Below, piece after piece: positions 46,703-55,295 of a stretch of 64,000 nt of DNA. A program made the position numbers and the translations under genes. Source of the DNA: Corynebacterium renale. Lineage in GTDB: Bacteria > Actinomycetota > Actinomycetes > Mycobacteriales > Mycobacteriaceae. The notes beneath the pieces are model-generated. The model searched no databases. It worked only from the letters and a program-made list of their open reading frames with translations, and was not told the DNA's origin. The stretch spans positions 1,736,001 through 1,800,000 of the forward strand of contig NZ_PDJF01000001.1 in the NCBI RefSeq assembly GCF_002563965.1, given 5' to 3'. Within the stretch, counting starts at the first letter, position 1, and each line of letters opens with the position of its first letter.

Positions 46703-48604
46703 ATGACAATTCTGCACGGTATTCAATCGCCGGAGGATCTTAAGCAGCTTTCTGCAACTGAGCTTGAGCAGCTGTGCTCAGAGATCCGTGCATTTCTCAT
46801 CGAAAAAGTGTCCGCGTCGGGGGGACACCTAGGGCCTAACCTTGGCGTGGTGGAACTCACTGTAGGGCTACACAAAGTTTTCTCTTCGCCGCGTGACCCG
46901 TTTATTTTTGATACGTCGCATCAGTCGTATGTTCACAAGATCTTGACCGGGCGCCACGATAAGTTTGACACCTTGCGCAAGAAAGACGGCCTATCTGGAT
47001 ACACTGATCGCGCGGAAAGTGAACACGACTGGACTGAATCCTCTCATGCATCGATGGCGATTTCCTACGCGGATGGTCTTGCTAAAGCCTTCCACATCAC
47101 GGGCGAAAAGGACCGAAAAGTCATTGCTGTCGTAGGCGATGGGGCTATGACTGGTGGCCCGTGTTGGGAAGCCCTCAACAACGTAGCCTCGTCTGAAGAT
47201 CGCAATGTGGTTGTCGTCGTTAACGACAATGGGCGTAGTTATTCGCCTACGATCGGTGGGTTTGCTGAAAATCTGTCGCAGCTGCGGATGACCCGTGGCT
47301 ACGACAAGATGATGGAGCATGGCAAGTCGACGCTCAAATCTTTGGGCTGGGTAGGGGAACGCTCTTTCGAAGCCCTCCACGCTTTTAAGGAAGGCGTGAA
47401 GTCGTCCGTTCTGCCTACCGAGATGTTCCCAGAATTAGGGATGAAGTACGTTGGGCCAGTCGACGGGCATGACTTGGATTCGGTTATTTCGGCATTAGAG
47501 TACGCACGTGACTATTCTGGTCCGCTCATTGTCCACGTGGTTACTGAAAAGGGACGAGGTTTCGCTCCTGCGGCTACGGAATCAACAGACCTCATGCACT
47601 CTACCGGCGTGATTGATCCAGTCACGGGAAAGGCAACGAGCGTTAGCGGAACGTCGTGGACTTCCGTGTTCTCAGACGAACTTCTTAAGGCAGGCCAGCG
47701 CCGTGAAGATATCGTGGCTATTACTGCTGCGATGGCCGGCCCCACCGGTATGCAACCGTTCGCAGAGAACTTTCCGGACAGGTTCTTCGATGTGGGTATC
47801 GCAGAGGCGCATGCGGTTGGGTCGGCTTCTGGGCTTGCTCTCGGAGGTCTGCACCCAGTTGTAGCGGTTTATTCAACGTTCCTGAATCGTGCATTCGACC
47901 AGCTCCTCATGGATGTGGCACTGATTAAACAGGGCGTTACCTTAGTTCTTGATCGTGCTGGTGTAACCGGTTCTGACGGTGCCAGCCACAACGGTGTGTG
48001 GGACATGGCCTTGACATCGATTGTCCCAGGCATCCGAGTTTCCGCCCCACGCGACTCGCAGCAGTTGCGAGAGCTCTTCCAAGAAGCAATTGAAGTTTCC
48101 GACGCCCCGACATCCGTACGGTTTCCGAAGGGTGAAGTCTCTGCAGACATCCCTGCGCTTCACCGCAGCAGTGACGGGGTGGATACTTTGCTCGAGGATG
48201 CAGCTAACGACGATAACCTGCGCGTGTACATCATGGCAGTTGGTGCAACCGCTGCCGACGTCTTAGGTGCTGTTGAGGACGTTCGCACAGAGCTCGGGGA
48301 TGGCGTTTCCTTCACTGTGGTCGATCCACGCTGGGTGAGCCCGATTGCGCCCAGCGTTCTCGACGGCGCGTCGAACGCGGACCTTGTCGTAACCGTTGAA
48401 GACGGAATTATCCGGGGCGGCATCGGTGCCCAGCTGGCAGAAGCGCTGAACTCGAGCAGCATCGATACGCCTATTCGTCACATCGCTTTCCCTGACGTGT
48501 TCCCGAAGCACGCCAGCCGTAGTCAGCTCCTGGCTGAAGTCGGCTTGGACCGCGCTGGAATTACTGCTTCGCTGGTCGAATGGGTTAATGAACTAGCGGG
48601 CTAA
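46703..48604 (+). CDS. dxs: 1-deoxy-D-xylulose-5-phosphate synthase
   Basis: A 633-residue thiamine-diphosphate enzyme that condenses pyruvate and glyceraldehyde 3-phosphate, the first step of the MEP isoprenoid pathway (carotenoids, quinones, decaprenyl phosphate). The TPP motif is [16 protein letters not shown] with [23 protein letters not shown] and [18 protein letters not shown] segments and the C-terminal transketolase domain follow. GGAAG lies seven bases before the ATG. The product pool supports the prenyl carrier used by AftC. It runs 12 bases into the opposing gene. Confidence 0.97.
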   Translation: MTILHGIQSPEDLKQLSATELEQLCSEIRAFLIEKVSASGGHLGPNLGVVELTVGLHKVFSSPRDPFIFDTSHQSYVHKILTGRHDKFDTLRKKDGLSGYTDRAESEHDWTESSHASMAISYADGLAKAFHITGEKDRKVIAVVGDGAMTGGPCWEALNNVASSEDRNVVVVVNDNGRSYSPTIGGFAENLSQLRMTRGYDKMMEHGKSTLKSLGWVGERSFEALHAFKEGVKSSVLPTEMFPELGMKYVGPVDGHDLDSVISALEYARDYSGPLIVHVVTEKGRGFAPAATESTDLMHSTGVIDPVTGKATSVSGTSWTSVFSDELLKAGQRREDIVAITAAMAGPTGMQPFAENFPDRFFDVGIAEAHAVGSASGLALGGLHPVVAVYSTFLNRAFDQLLMDVALIKQGVTLVLDRAGVTGSDGASHNGVWDMALTSIVPGIRVSAPRDSQQLRELFQEAIEVSDAPTSVRFPKGEVSADIPALHRSSDGVDTLLEDAANDDNLRVYIMAVGATAADVLGAVEDVRTELGDGVSFTVVDPRWVSPIAPSVLDGASNADLVVTVEDGIIRGGIGAQLAEALNSSSIDTPIRHIAFPDVFPKHASRSQLLAEVGLDRAGITASLVEWVNELAG

Positions 48605-49795
48605 ACCGGAAGTAATGGCTGACAGTGTTGCTTCAATCTGCCAAGTTCTTGCCCCTTGTGATGACATGTAGATAGCTATCGCGTGCGCATCGCGGAGCGT
48701 GTTCTCGTAGGCAGCTTTCCACACGGTGTTTTTTAAAACACGAGTTTCCAGCAAGTTTTCCGGTTTGATCTCTAGACGATCTGCAGTGGAATTGAGTTCT
48801 TCGCGGATTGCGTCATAAATCTCAGCGGCCTCCGGCGCAATACGGCGCCACGTGGATAAGGAACGAGGTGCCCCCAGCTCAGGCTCATTATGCAGCGGCC
48901 ATTGGCATCGCGGTGATGCATTGGCTTGCTCGACCGCAGATTTCCACTGCCGGACATAGCGAGCGTAACGTCCACGCCACCCATCCAAGTCCTGGAAGTC
49001 TGACTGGTTATGTGGTGGAGCTTTAGCGGCCGCAATAATCACTTTATCGTGCAGTAACGAAGATGGGCATAGGTCTTTTTCGCGGGCTATTTTATCGCGT
49101 CGTTCCCAAAGCATGCGAGCAACTGCCCGCTGTCGCCTCGTTTTCAGGGTTGACATGCCTTTCATGTCGTACCAGTGATGCTTCAGGCCCAGTGATCTTC
49201 CCTTAGCGATGATGGCATTGAACTCCTCGTCGGCGACTGACATCTTGCCGGTATGGACGAGTTGGATGGTAAGTGCCTCGGAGAGTTCGATGAGAACTTC
49301 GACATCAAGTGCCGCATACACTAGCCACGATTCAGGCAGGGGAGTTCGCGACCAGTTTTCGGCCCCGTGATTTTTGGACAAACGTATATCTAGGTAGTGC
49401 TCAACCATGGAACCTAGATTGACCCTCGCGGCGCCTACTAGGCGGCCGGCTACCTCCGTATCAAATAGCTGCCCGGGATACATATCGAGTGCGTTGAGCG
49501 CGGGAAAATCTGAGTGGGCGGCGTGCATGACCCAAGATTCCCCGGAGAGGATAGGGCTCACAATCGAGGCGAAAGCATCCCGGTGACCTTCGGGAGCAAA
49601 CAGATACGTGCCTGCGCCTTCGCGTCGAACTTGAATCAAGAATGCGCGGTCGTCGTAACGGAAAGCTGAAGCTCGTTCAGTGTCTATCGCAAATGGTCCG
49701 TGTCCGGCTGCCAAGGCATGTGCAGCCTCAAGAAACATGTCCGGAGTTGAATATACTTTAGGTATACCCTCGCGAGGTTGGGAAAGTTCTACCAT
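48593..49795 (-). CDS. RNase D-like 3'-5' exonuclease with HRDC domain
   Basis: A 400-residue protein (Rv2681-like). The DEDDy exonuclease core has [13 protein letters not shown] (Asp and Glu of motif I), [11 protein letters not shown] (motif II) and [14 protein letters not shown] (motif III, Tyr and Asp). An HRDC domain (about 215-295) starting near [18 protein letters not shown] follows. It probably trims the 3' ends of tRNA or other stable RNA. It follows the DUF3000 gene, as in mycobacteria, and overlaps the end of dxs by 12 bases. Confidence 0.9.
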   Translation of the reverse strand: MVELSQPREGIPKVYSTPDMFLEAAHALAAGHGPFAIDTERASAFRYDDRAFLIQVRREGAGTYLFAPEGHRDAFASIVSPILSGESWVMHAAHSDFPALNALDMYPGQLFDTEVAGRLVGAARVNLGSMVEHYLDIRLSKNHGAENWSRTPLPESWLVYAALDVEVLIELSEALTIQLVHTGKMSVADEEFNAIIAKGRSLGLKHHWYDMKGMSTLKTRRQRAVARMLWERRDKIAREKDLCPSSLLHDKVIIAAAKAPPHNQSDFQDLDGWRGRYARYVRQWKSAVEQANASPRCQWPLHNEPELGAPRSLSTWRRIAPEAAEIYDAIREELNSTADRLEIKPENLLETRVLKNTVWKAAYENTLRDAHAIAIYMSSQGARTWQIEATLSAITSGLAR

Positions 49796-49822
49796 GTGAA
49801 AAATGGGTCTAGGTAGTGAGGC

Positions 49823-50461
49823 CTAGGATCTGAACGAAATCTGAGTGATGCCCTCAGGGGGGAGTCCAGCGATATTAGCTAGCACGTCAGCGAAAGCCTC
49901 TACATGCCCTTGTAAATTTGTAGACTCTGCAGTCCATGAGGCACGCATCTCCACTTGGTAAGCGCGCGGTGGGCCTCCAATGTCGCCGTAGCGCACAGAA
50001 GCGGTTGATGTAACTGTGCCTCCCAGGTTGGAATATGTAACTTCGTTTACTTCGAGGCCCTCGGTGAGCCACTGCCAGACAACGTCGGGAAGCATGGGGT
50101 CAGAGGCGACAGCATCTTCCATGTCGGCTTGGATATAAGCAACTAGCCGCATGCTGCCGTCCCACGCATCCTCAGCCTTTGGGTCGTGGAGTAGGATGAG
50201 CCGCCCGAACGCGTCTCCAGCCCGGTCATAAGTATCTGGACCGTCGGTGCTGGGCCGAGAGATTTCGAGTCCGATGGCATGACTGTATGGGGCTAGGCGC
50301 TGAGGGGGGCGAATAGTTCCGAGGGAGATTTCTTTACGGAGTCGAGCGGAATGCATTGACTCGACGGTGTCAGAAAACTCTACGGGGTAGGAGCCCTCGC
50401 CACTCGTGTCAGTGGAGTCGCCATGCGATGGCAGTGAAGAAATGGCATCGGAGTTGGTCAC
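49823..50461 (-). CDS. DUF3000 protein
   Basis: A protein of 212 residues (Rv2680-like), with the family pattern RPPQRLAPYSHAIGLEI, GRLILLHDPKAEDAWDG and a C-terminal FADVLANIAGLPPEG. Function unknown. The frame extends to 50557, but its first 32 residues look unrelated, so I take the GTG at 50461. It lies 27 bases before the RNase D-like gene on the same strand and is divergent from chdC. Confidence 0.85.
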   Translation of the reverse strand: MTNSDAISSLPSHGDSTDTSGEGSYPVEFSDTVESMHSARLRKEISLGTIRPPQRLAPYSHAIGLEISRPSTDGPDTYDRAGDAFGRLILLHDPKAEDAWDGSMRLVAYIQADMEDAVASDPMLPDVVWQWLTEGLEVNEVTYSNLGGTVTSTASVRYGDIGGPPRAYQVEMRASWTAESTNLQGHVEAFADVLANIAGLPPEGITQISFRS

Positions 50462-50652
50462 GCACACCAACCTAACGGGGATGTAGTGAAGAGGGGGGAA
50501 GGCGCGCCGTGGTGCGTCTTTAGCTAAATCAGTGGCGGTGCCACTTAGGTCTTTCAAACTTTTTATTGATACGTGGGTTTTGATAGTGTGGCAAGTGTCG
50601 CGAATGGAATTCGTGTTTGTATCAGGATTAAGGGTGAAAGGACCGCAGAATT

Positions 50653-51378
50653 ATGAGTGATCATGCACACTCCCATGAAAAGAACGAAGAGTTGCAGAAG
50701 CTTAACGACGTTCAACGCTACATCCAGACGGCAGTGTTTAAGCTTGTGCCTGGTGCGTTAACTGAGGACCGTTCCGAAGTAATCGCCGAAGCTGAAAAAT
50801 TCTTTGCCACCCTTGCTGAAGAAGGCAAGGTAGAAGTTCGTGGCATTTATCTGACGTCTGGCATCCAAGCCGATGCTGACTTCATGATTTGGTGGCACGC
50901 TACCGAATTCTCCGAAATCCAGGAGGCACTCAACAGTTTCCGCCGCACCACAGTTCTGGGTCAGGTTTCAGACCTCATCTGGTGCGGTAACGGCCTGCAT
51001 CGCCCATCTGAGTTCAACAAGGCTCACCTGCCATCGTTTATTATGGGAGAGTCCCCAGAGGCATGGATGACCGTGTACCCCTTCGTCCGCTCCTATGACT
51101 GGTACATCATGGAGCCGGAAAAGCGTTCCAAGATTCTGGCGGCTCACGGACGCGCTGCTGGTGGTTATGCAGATGTTCGTGCGAACACCACTACAGCATT
51201 CGCGCTAGGGGATTATGAATGGATGCTCAACTTCGAGGCCCCATCCCTGGATCGCATCGTCGACTTGATGCACACCATGCGCTATACCGAGGCTCGTCTC
51301 CACGTCCGTGAAGAGATTCCGTTCTTCTCCGGTCGTCGCGTGGCAGACCTCGCGGATCTCATCAACGCGCTGCCATAA
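50653..51378 (+). CDS. chdC: Coproheme decarboxylase (HemQ/ChdC)
   Basis: A 241-residue enzyme of the chlorite dismutase-like family that turns coproheme into heme b, the last step of the Gram-positive heme pathway. Family motifs include VRGIYLTSGIQADADFMIWW, the YPFVRSYDWYIM segment with the reactive tyrosine, and LAAHGRAAGGY, in which His165 is the likely heme ligand. The C-terminal EARLHVREEIPFFSGRR is typical of actinobacteria. AAGG lies upstream of the ATG. It precedes a terminator and converges with msrB. Confidence 0.94.
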   Translation: MSDHAHSHEKNEELQKLNDVQRYIQTAVFKLVPGALTEDRSEVIAEAEKFFATLAEEGKVEVRGIYLTSGIQADADFMIWWHATEFSEIQEALNSFRRTTVLGQVSDLIWCGNGLHRPSEFNKAHLPSFIMGESPEAWMTVYPFVRSYDWYIMEPEKRSKILAAHGRAAGGYADVRANTTTAFALGDYEWMLNFEAPSLDRIVDLMHTMRYTEARLHVREEIPFFSGRRVADLADLINALP

Positions 51379-51392
51379 AGACACCGTAGAAA

Positions 51393-51424
51393 AGGCCTTA
51401 ATCCTTGTGCAAGGATTAAGGCCT
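51393..51424. terminator. Bidirectional terminator between chdC and msrB
   Basis: AGGCCTTAATCCTTG pairs with its perfect complement and is followed by CATTTTTT on the plus strand. Confidence 0.9.
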
Positions 51425-51459
51425 CATTTTTTGGCGTGCTTATCGACGCCCCAGCTTCT

Positions 51460-51864
51460 CTATTCCTGAGGTTCGAAAGTCATCGAGATCGAGTTGATGC
51501 AGTACCTCAGATCGGTTGGGGTGTCAAAGCCTTCGCCTTCAAATACGTGGCCTAGGTGAGAGTGGCAACGTGCACAGAGTACCTCGGTGCGTCGCATCCC
51601 CAATGAATCGTCGGCGCGTTCGATAATTTTGTCGCCGGCCAGCGGGCTGAAAAAAGCGGGCCATCCACAGTGGGCGTCGAATTTTTCTGTCGATCGGAAT
51701 AGTTCTTCCCCGCAGGCGCGACACGAGTACACACCTGCAGCAGTGGTATCAGTATATTCCCCGACTCCGGGAGGCTCAGTCCCGGCCTCCCGCAACACGT
51801 GATATTCAGCTGCAGTCAGGCGTTCTTTCCATTCGGCTTCGCTGATATTCCGAAAATCTTCCAT
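51460..51864 (-). CDS. msrB: Peptide-methionine (R)-S-oxide reductase
   Basis: A 134-residue repair enzyme that reduces methionine-R-sulfoxide in proteins. Zinc cysteines are CRAC and CARC; the catalytic cysteine is in RYCINSISM. AAGGA lies eight bases before the ATG at 51864. Its first 59 bases overlap the end of the aftC gene, in a different frame on the same strand, so the two are coupled. In mycobacteria aftC (Rv2673) and msrB (Rv2674) are also adjacent. Confidence 0.96.
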   Translation of the reverse strand: MEDFRNISEAEWKERLTAAEYHVLREAGTEPPGVGEYTDTTAAGVYSCRACGEELFRSTEKFDAHCGWPAFFSPLAGDKIIERADDSLGMRRTEVLCARCHSHLGHVFEGEGFDTPTDLRYCINSISMTFEPQE

Positions 51865-53143
51865 CGAATGGTCCTTTCTTCTGGTTGGGGGTGGGGGATT
51901 GCTTCAGATCTGATATCGCCCAGCCGAGCGAAACTCCAGCAGCGACGACGAGGAGCAGGGCCCACCCAGTCGTTGCGCTAAAGTATTCCCACCACCGCAT
52001 CAAGGTCACCCAGTGTACTGAGTTCCATGACAACGGGGCGTAGAAAAGGACCACTGCGAGCCACGCTAACCAGGAATGCATTATGGAACGTGCCTGGAAC
52101 ACAGTGAATAACAGGGGAAAAGCGAACATTGAATAATATTGCTGCCCCAAAGACGATAGGAAAAACACGCCTACGAGTAAGACTCCCGTCGTCGACGTTG
52201 CCCACAGGAGGCCGTCGACAAGCCTAAAACGTGCCAGGCTTATGAGAGCGATCACGACAATAATCGCTATGAGGCAGAACATGAATGCGTGGGCCCACTG
52301 CGGCATTCCTAAATACACTGCCATGCCCGCCAGGGAACCATTTGCGTAGTCTCTGGTGATACCGAGATATGGCACCACAATGTCGAAGTAGTCCTGCGCG
52401 CCCGGCACAAGGGGATAGGCAATGACATTGGCTCCGAATGGAACAATCACTGCAGCAAACGTGCCTGCCCAATGGCCACGCATGATAAGAAGCACAACTA
52501 GCGGAGCAAAAAGGGGCTTAATCAAAATCGCTAGGCCCAGCAAAACTCCAGCCCATACCGTTCGTCCTGAGAGGAGAGTTGTTAGGAAAAGGACTATGAA
52601 CAAAAGCATGAGGCCATTGATGTTCCCGAAAATTAAGGTATTTTGAACGGCTTCTGTAAGGAAGGCCAGCGCAATAGTGACAGGAACGATGCCTGAACTC
52701 CATCGAAAACCAAAGAGACGACACATTAACGCAAGCGCTGCGATAATTGCCGCGGCATTGACGCACACGAACAGCATGCGGGCTAATGCTGATGACCCCA
52801 GAATCGCCATTGGGGTCAGCGCAAGAGTAGCGCCCGGGTTGTACAGGTAGTGCGGATCCACGTAGTGGTAGATCTCGTTGTATACCGGTACGCCGTCCAG
52901 GAATCGACGGACTGCTTGATATACAGTGGTGAAATCATCAGTAACGTGACCGTTAGCCGCTTGCACGAAAACAGTGTGCACAATGAGGATGAATGTTACT
53001 GGCCACCCGGCAGTTGTTAGGAGTCGGTCTGCTCGCCCGCAATCACGCTGCGCGGGAGAATTCACGTAGCCATCGCCGTCGCTTGTCAGCGCGGACTGAG
53101 TGGTCCACGTTGTCCGAGCGATAGCGGTGAAGCGATTACTCAT
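51806..53143 (-). CDS. aftC: Arabinofuranosyltransferase AftC (GT87)
   Basis: A 445-residue GT-C glycosyltransferase with about ten membrane helices, which adds alpha-1,3 branches to cell-wall arabinan using decaprenyl-phosphoryl arabinose. The first outer loop has HVTDDFTTVYQAVRRFLDG with paired Asp residues and PHYLYNPGATLALTP, both typical of GT87. Identity rests on this and on adjacency to msrB, the order of Rv2673-Rv2674. Length fits. The last 20 codons overlap msrB. Another GT87 mannosyltransferase is possible but less likely. Confidence 0.85.
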   Translation of the reverse strand: MSNRFTAIARTTWTTQSALTSDGDGYVNSPAQRDCGRADRLLTTAGWPVTFILIVHTVFVQAANGHVTDDFTTVYQAVRRFLDGVPVYNEIYHYVDPHYLYNPGATLALTPMAILGSSALARMLFVCVNAAAIIAALALMCRLFGFRWSSGIVPVTIALAFLTEAVQNTLIFGNINGLMLLFIVLFLTTLLSGRTVWAGVLLGLAILIKPLFAPLVVLLIMRGHWAGTFAAVIVPFGANVIAYPLVPGAQDYFDIVVPYLGITRDYANGSLAGMAVYLGMPQWAHAFMFCLIAIIVVIALISLARFRLVDGLLWATSTTGVLLVGVFFLSSLGQQYYSMFAFPLLFTVFQARSIMHSWLAWLAVVLFYAPLSWNSVHWVTLMRWWEYFSATTGWALLLVVAAGVSLGWAISDLKQSPTPNQKKGPFDGRFSEYQRSRMERTPDCS

Positions 53144-53230
53144 TAATGCAAATCCTCAATCCTCACGGGTGCACGACCCTGGGGTGCACACGGTATGAAC
53201 AGCATATGGCGGCCAGAGGCGACCGACTCA

Positions 53231-53947
53231 TTACTTTAGCGCCCGGTAGCGTAAGAAAAGGTATCCATCGCCGGAAGCCGCACATCTATCTAGAGCCCAC
53301 ATGGTGTTCACGTTCGAGGGCGAATTGCCGTGGCCACTAAAAGAACTGGTCATTGGTGCAATCGTGACGTACATTGTGTCCACCAGTTGAGCAGCGAAGA
53401 ACTCGTGGTACAGTGACGGCCCACCTTCTATCAGGATGTTCTGATGACCGAGGTTCCGCAAAGTATCCAGTAGCTGATTGGGTTTCGTTCCGGTTGCGCG
53501 TAGCTGGGCGCCGGTGGCGAGCAGTTCAGTAGCCTTTCCCTGGTGCTCGACGAGGCTCTCCTCCGGGCAGAGGACAATAGGGGCTATAGATGTATCGGTG
53601 AAAAAGGGGGATGTCGGGTCCAAATTCAGCGTCCCAGTGAGTACAGCCAGCACCGGCACGGGTTCTTGGCCTCGGGCTTCGCGTGCTTTGCGCTGCGATG
53701 GGTTCGCTTTAGCACCGGAATATTCTTCAGAACGCACAGTTTGAGCACCGACTAGAATGCAGTCAGCCCAGAGTCGTGCGTGGTGAAGAAGTGCCGAGTC
53801 AATCTCATTGCCGATACCGCCCGATTTACCATCAATGGTGAAGGCGCCGTTGGCGGTCATCGCATGAATGCTCCGAACACTTCCGACTGGAGAGTCGGAT
53901 GGCTCGAAGAATGCAGGGATGTCATCGCGATCAAAAGCATTGGACAT
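53231..53947 (-). CDS. RibD-type pyrimidine reductase family protein
   Basis: A 238-residue NADPH-dependent reductase of the RibD C-terminal/dihydrofolate reductase fold, matching Rv2671 by place near aftC. Motifs are AMTANGAFTIDGKSGGIGNEID, DCILVGAQTVRSEEY and ILIEGGPSLYHEFF. It may take part in riboflavin or folate reduction; Rv2671 can replace dihydrofolate reductase and is linked to PAS resistance. No deaminase domain is fused. It precedes aftC by 87 bases on the same strand. Confidence 0.85.
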   Translation of the reverse strand: MSNAFDRDDIPAFFEPSDSPVGSVRSIHAMTANGAFTIDGKSGGIGNEIDSALLHHARLWADCILVGAQTVRSEEYSGAKANPSQRKAREARGQEPVPVLAVLTGTLNLDPTSPFFTDTSIAPIVLCPEESLVEHQGKATELLATGAQLRATGTKPNQLLDTLRNLGHQNILIEGGPSLYHEFFAAQLVDTMYVTIAPMTSSFSGHGNSPSNVNTMWALDRCAASGDGYLFLRYRALK

Positions 53948-54016
53948 GGTTTTAGCGTACCTGGAGCGATCTTATAAACATGACCTCGGCCACTGTAGCC
54001 TTGTAGGTTACAAAAA

Positions 54017-54047
54017 ACTGCGGGCTTGCAAATAGCAAACCCGCAGT
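54017..54047 (-). terminator. Terminator of the tRNA operon
   Basis: On the minus strand the stem ACTGCGGG-N-TTGC with its complement is followed by TTTTTT, right after the last tRNA-Gly. Confidence 0.88.
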
Positions 54048-54049
54048 AG

Positions 54050-54125
54050 TGGAGCGGATGACGAGACTCGAACTCGCGACCCTCACCTTGGCAAGGTGAT
54101 GCGCTACCAACTGCGCTACATCCGC
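54050..54125 (-). tRNA. tRNA-Gly (GCC), with encoded CCA
   Basis: The cloverleaf folds fully: acceptor GCGGATG/CATCCGC, anticodon loop TTGCCAA, T arm GAGTTCGAGTCTC. The CCA is encoded. Confidence 0.97.
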
Positions 54126-54167
54126 ATAGTATCTTGCAAGTTCACTGGTGTGAACCTGAAAGAACCG

Positions 54168-54239
54168 TGCGCGATACTGGGATTGAACCAGTGACCCCTA
54201 CCGTGTCGAGGTAGTGCTCTACCGCTGAGCTAATCGCGC
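54168..54239 (-). tRNA. tRNA-Val (GAC), C33 variant
   Basis: Acceptor GCGCGAT/ATCGCGC, D arm GCTC/GAGC, anticodon stem CTACC/GGTAG and loop TCGACAC. The base at position 33 is C rather than the near-universal U. CCA is not encoded. Confidence 0.95.
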
Positions 54240-54251
54240 TTCAACATACGT

Positions 54252-54325
54252 TGGAGGTGGATACGGGAATCGAACCCGTGTACACGGTTTTGCAGACCGT
54301 TGCCTAACCACTCGACCAATCCACC
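54252..54325 (-). tRNA. tRNA-Cys (GCA), with encoded CCA
   Basis: Acceptor GGTGGAT/ATCCACC, anticodon stem ACGGT/ACCGT with loop CTGCAAA, and encoded CCA. Confidence 0.97.
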
Positions 54326-54355
54326 GTGGATTTCCTCCAGAAGTACCATAGTACT

Positions 54356-54431
54356 TGGAGCGGATGACGAGACTCGAACTCGCGACCCTCACCTTGGCAA
54401 GGTGATGCGCTACCAACTGCGCTACATCCGC
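54356..54431 (-). tRNA. tRNA-Gly (GCC), second copy, with encoded CCA
   Basis: Identical in its mature sequence to the copy at 54050-54125, including the encoded CCA. Confidence 0.97.
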
Positions 54432-54473
54432 ATAGTATCTTGCAAGTTCACGGGTGTGAACGTGGAAGAACCG

Positions 54474-54545
54474 TGCGCGATACTGGGATTGAACCAGTGA
54501 CCCCTACCGTGTCGAGGTAGTGCTCTACCGCTGAGCTAATCGCGC
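54474..54545 (-). tRNA. tRNA-Val (GAC), second C33 copy
   Basis: Identical to 54168-54239, including C33 and the lack of encoded CCA. Confidence 0.95.
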
Positions 54546-54577
54546 AAATTCATTTCACACAGGCCCGGTGAAATGAG

Positions 54578-54650
54578 AGCGGATGACGAGACTCGAACTC
54601 GCGACCCTCACCTTGGCAAGGTGATGCGCTACCAACTGCGCTACATCCGC
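54578..54650 (-). tRNA. tRNA-Gly (GCC), third copy, no encoded CCA
   Basis: The body is identical to the other two tRNA-Gly genes but it is followed by CTC rather than CCA. It is the first gene of the leftward operon. Confidence 0.96.
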
Positions 54651-54707
54651 ATATGCACAACCTGCCGGATTACATGGTGTGTAACCAACTGCGTGGTGCG
54701 AGGACAA

Positions 54708-54737
54708 ACTATATCCTCATTGGAACAGTTATGACAA
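54708..54737 (-). promoter_or_regulatory. Promoter of the leftward tRNA operon
   Basis: On the minus strand TTGTCA (-35), an 18-base spacer and TATAGT (-10) lie about 60 bases before the first tRNA-Gly. This is one of the best sigma-A matches in the window. Confidence 0.75.
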
Positions 54738-54854
54738 ATCCCCAGGGAAACGCCCTAATCTGAAGTTCTTTCACAGTCGCCAAAGGCCTTGTGGGCTAGC
54801 GAAGGTTTGTCTTGTAAGAAAGGCATCTGATTCGACATAAGCTTTGCTGGCCAT

Positions 54855-54883
54855 TTGGGTTCTGAATGCATCGGGTGTACATT
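54855..54883 (+). promoter_or_regulatory. Candidate promoter of tRNA-Val(CAC)
   Basis: TTGGGT, a 17-base spacer and TACATT lie about 30 bases before the tRNA. The -10 falls inside a perfect palindrome. Confidence 0.5.
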
Positions 54884-54895
54884 TCAAAAATGTAC
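54877..54895. promoter_or_regulatory. Palindrome over the tRNA-Val(CAC) promoter
   Basis: GTACATTT-CAA-AAATGTAC is a perfect inverted repeat overlapping the proposed -10 and ending 20 bases before the tRNA. Confidence 0.5.
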
Positions 54896-54915
54896 GGCAC
54901 ACGCCGTAGAAACAA

Positions 54916-54987
54916 GGTCCCATGGCTCAGTGGAAGAGCGTTCCGTTCACACCGGAAAGGTCGCTGGTTCGATCCCAGCTGGGACCA
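54916..54987 (+). tRNA. tRNA-Val (CAC)
   Basis: Acceptor GGTCCCA/TGGGACC, anticodon stem TTCCG/CGGAA and loop TTCACAC with the normal U33. CCA is not encoded. It is transcribed away from the other six tRNAs. Confidence 0.97.
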
Positions 54988-54993
54988 CGCGTC

Positions 54994-55021
54994 GCCCGTC
55001 ATCTTCAGTGGCGGGCTTTTT
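54994..55021 (+). terminator. Terminator of tRNA-Val(CAC)
   Basis: GCCCGT pairs with GCGGGC and is followed by TTTTT, directly after the tRNA. Confidence 0.8.
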
Positions 55022-55026
55022 CATTG

Positions 55027-55097
55027 CCGGTTGGCGTGGCTGGCGACAGCATCTAGAAGCCCTCGAGATCTAGATGCTGTCGCTTCGCCCCAACCGG
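55027..55097. repeat. 71-base near-perfect hairpin
   Basis: GCGACAGCATCTAGA and its exact complement enclose an 11-base loop, and outside them CCGGTTGG pairs with CCAACCGG. No gene lies inside. The rest of the spacer to 55295 holds no gene. Confidence 0.85.
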
Positions 55098-55295
55098 CCC
55101 GGGCGGGTTTTCACCCTCTTAGCCAGGTTGTTTAGAATCATTTAACTTTCGTTGGAACTATTGACGGTTTGCTTACGACAACTTGGGTACGGTGGAGGAA
55201 GTGCATACAACCTGGTTATGCCCCTCTGTCCGTAGGACGCTGTGCGCATCGCACTTTCAAAGTCATATGCGCAGTGGCGAGGAAGGAATTCTCAA

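Larger units (their letters stand above)
54050..54239. repeat. Tandem duplicate unit A (Gly-Val tRNA pair)
   Basis: This 190-base unit is nearly identical to 54356-54545, with three differences, all in the spacer between the two tRNAs. A tRNA-Cys gene lies between the copies. Confidence 0.9.
54356..54545. repeat. Tandem duplicate unit B (Gly-Val tRNA pair)
   Basis: Second copy of the 190-base unit, same length and gene order as 54050-54239. Both spacers carry a GTTCAC/GTGAAC hairpin. Confidence 0.9.

Noticed and set aside
46681-46743. Short ORF (about 20 codons) overlapping the dxs start
   Set aside because: An upstream peptide is possible, but there is no separate ribosome site or attenuator structure.
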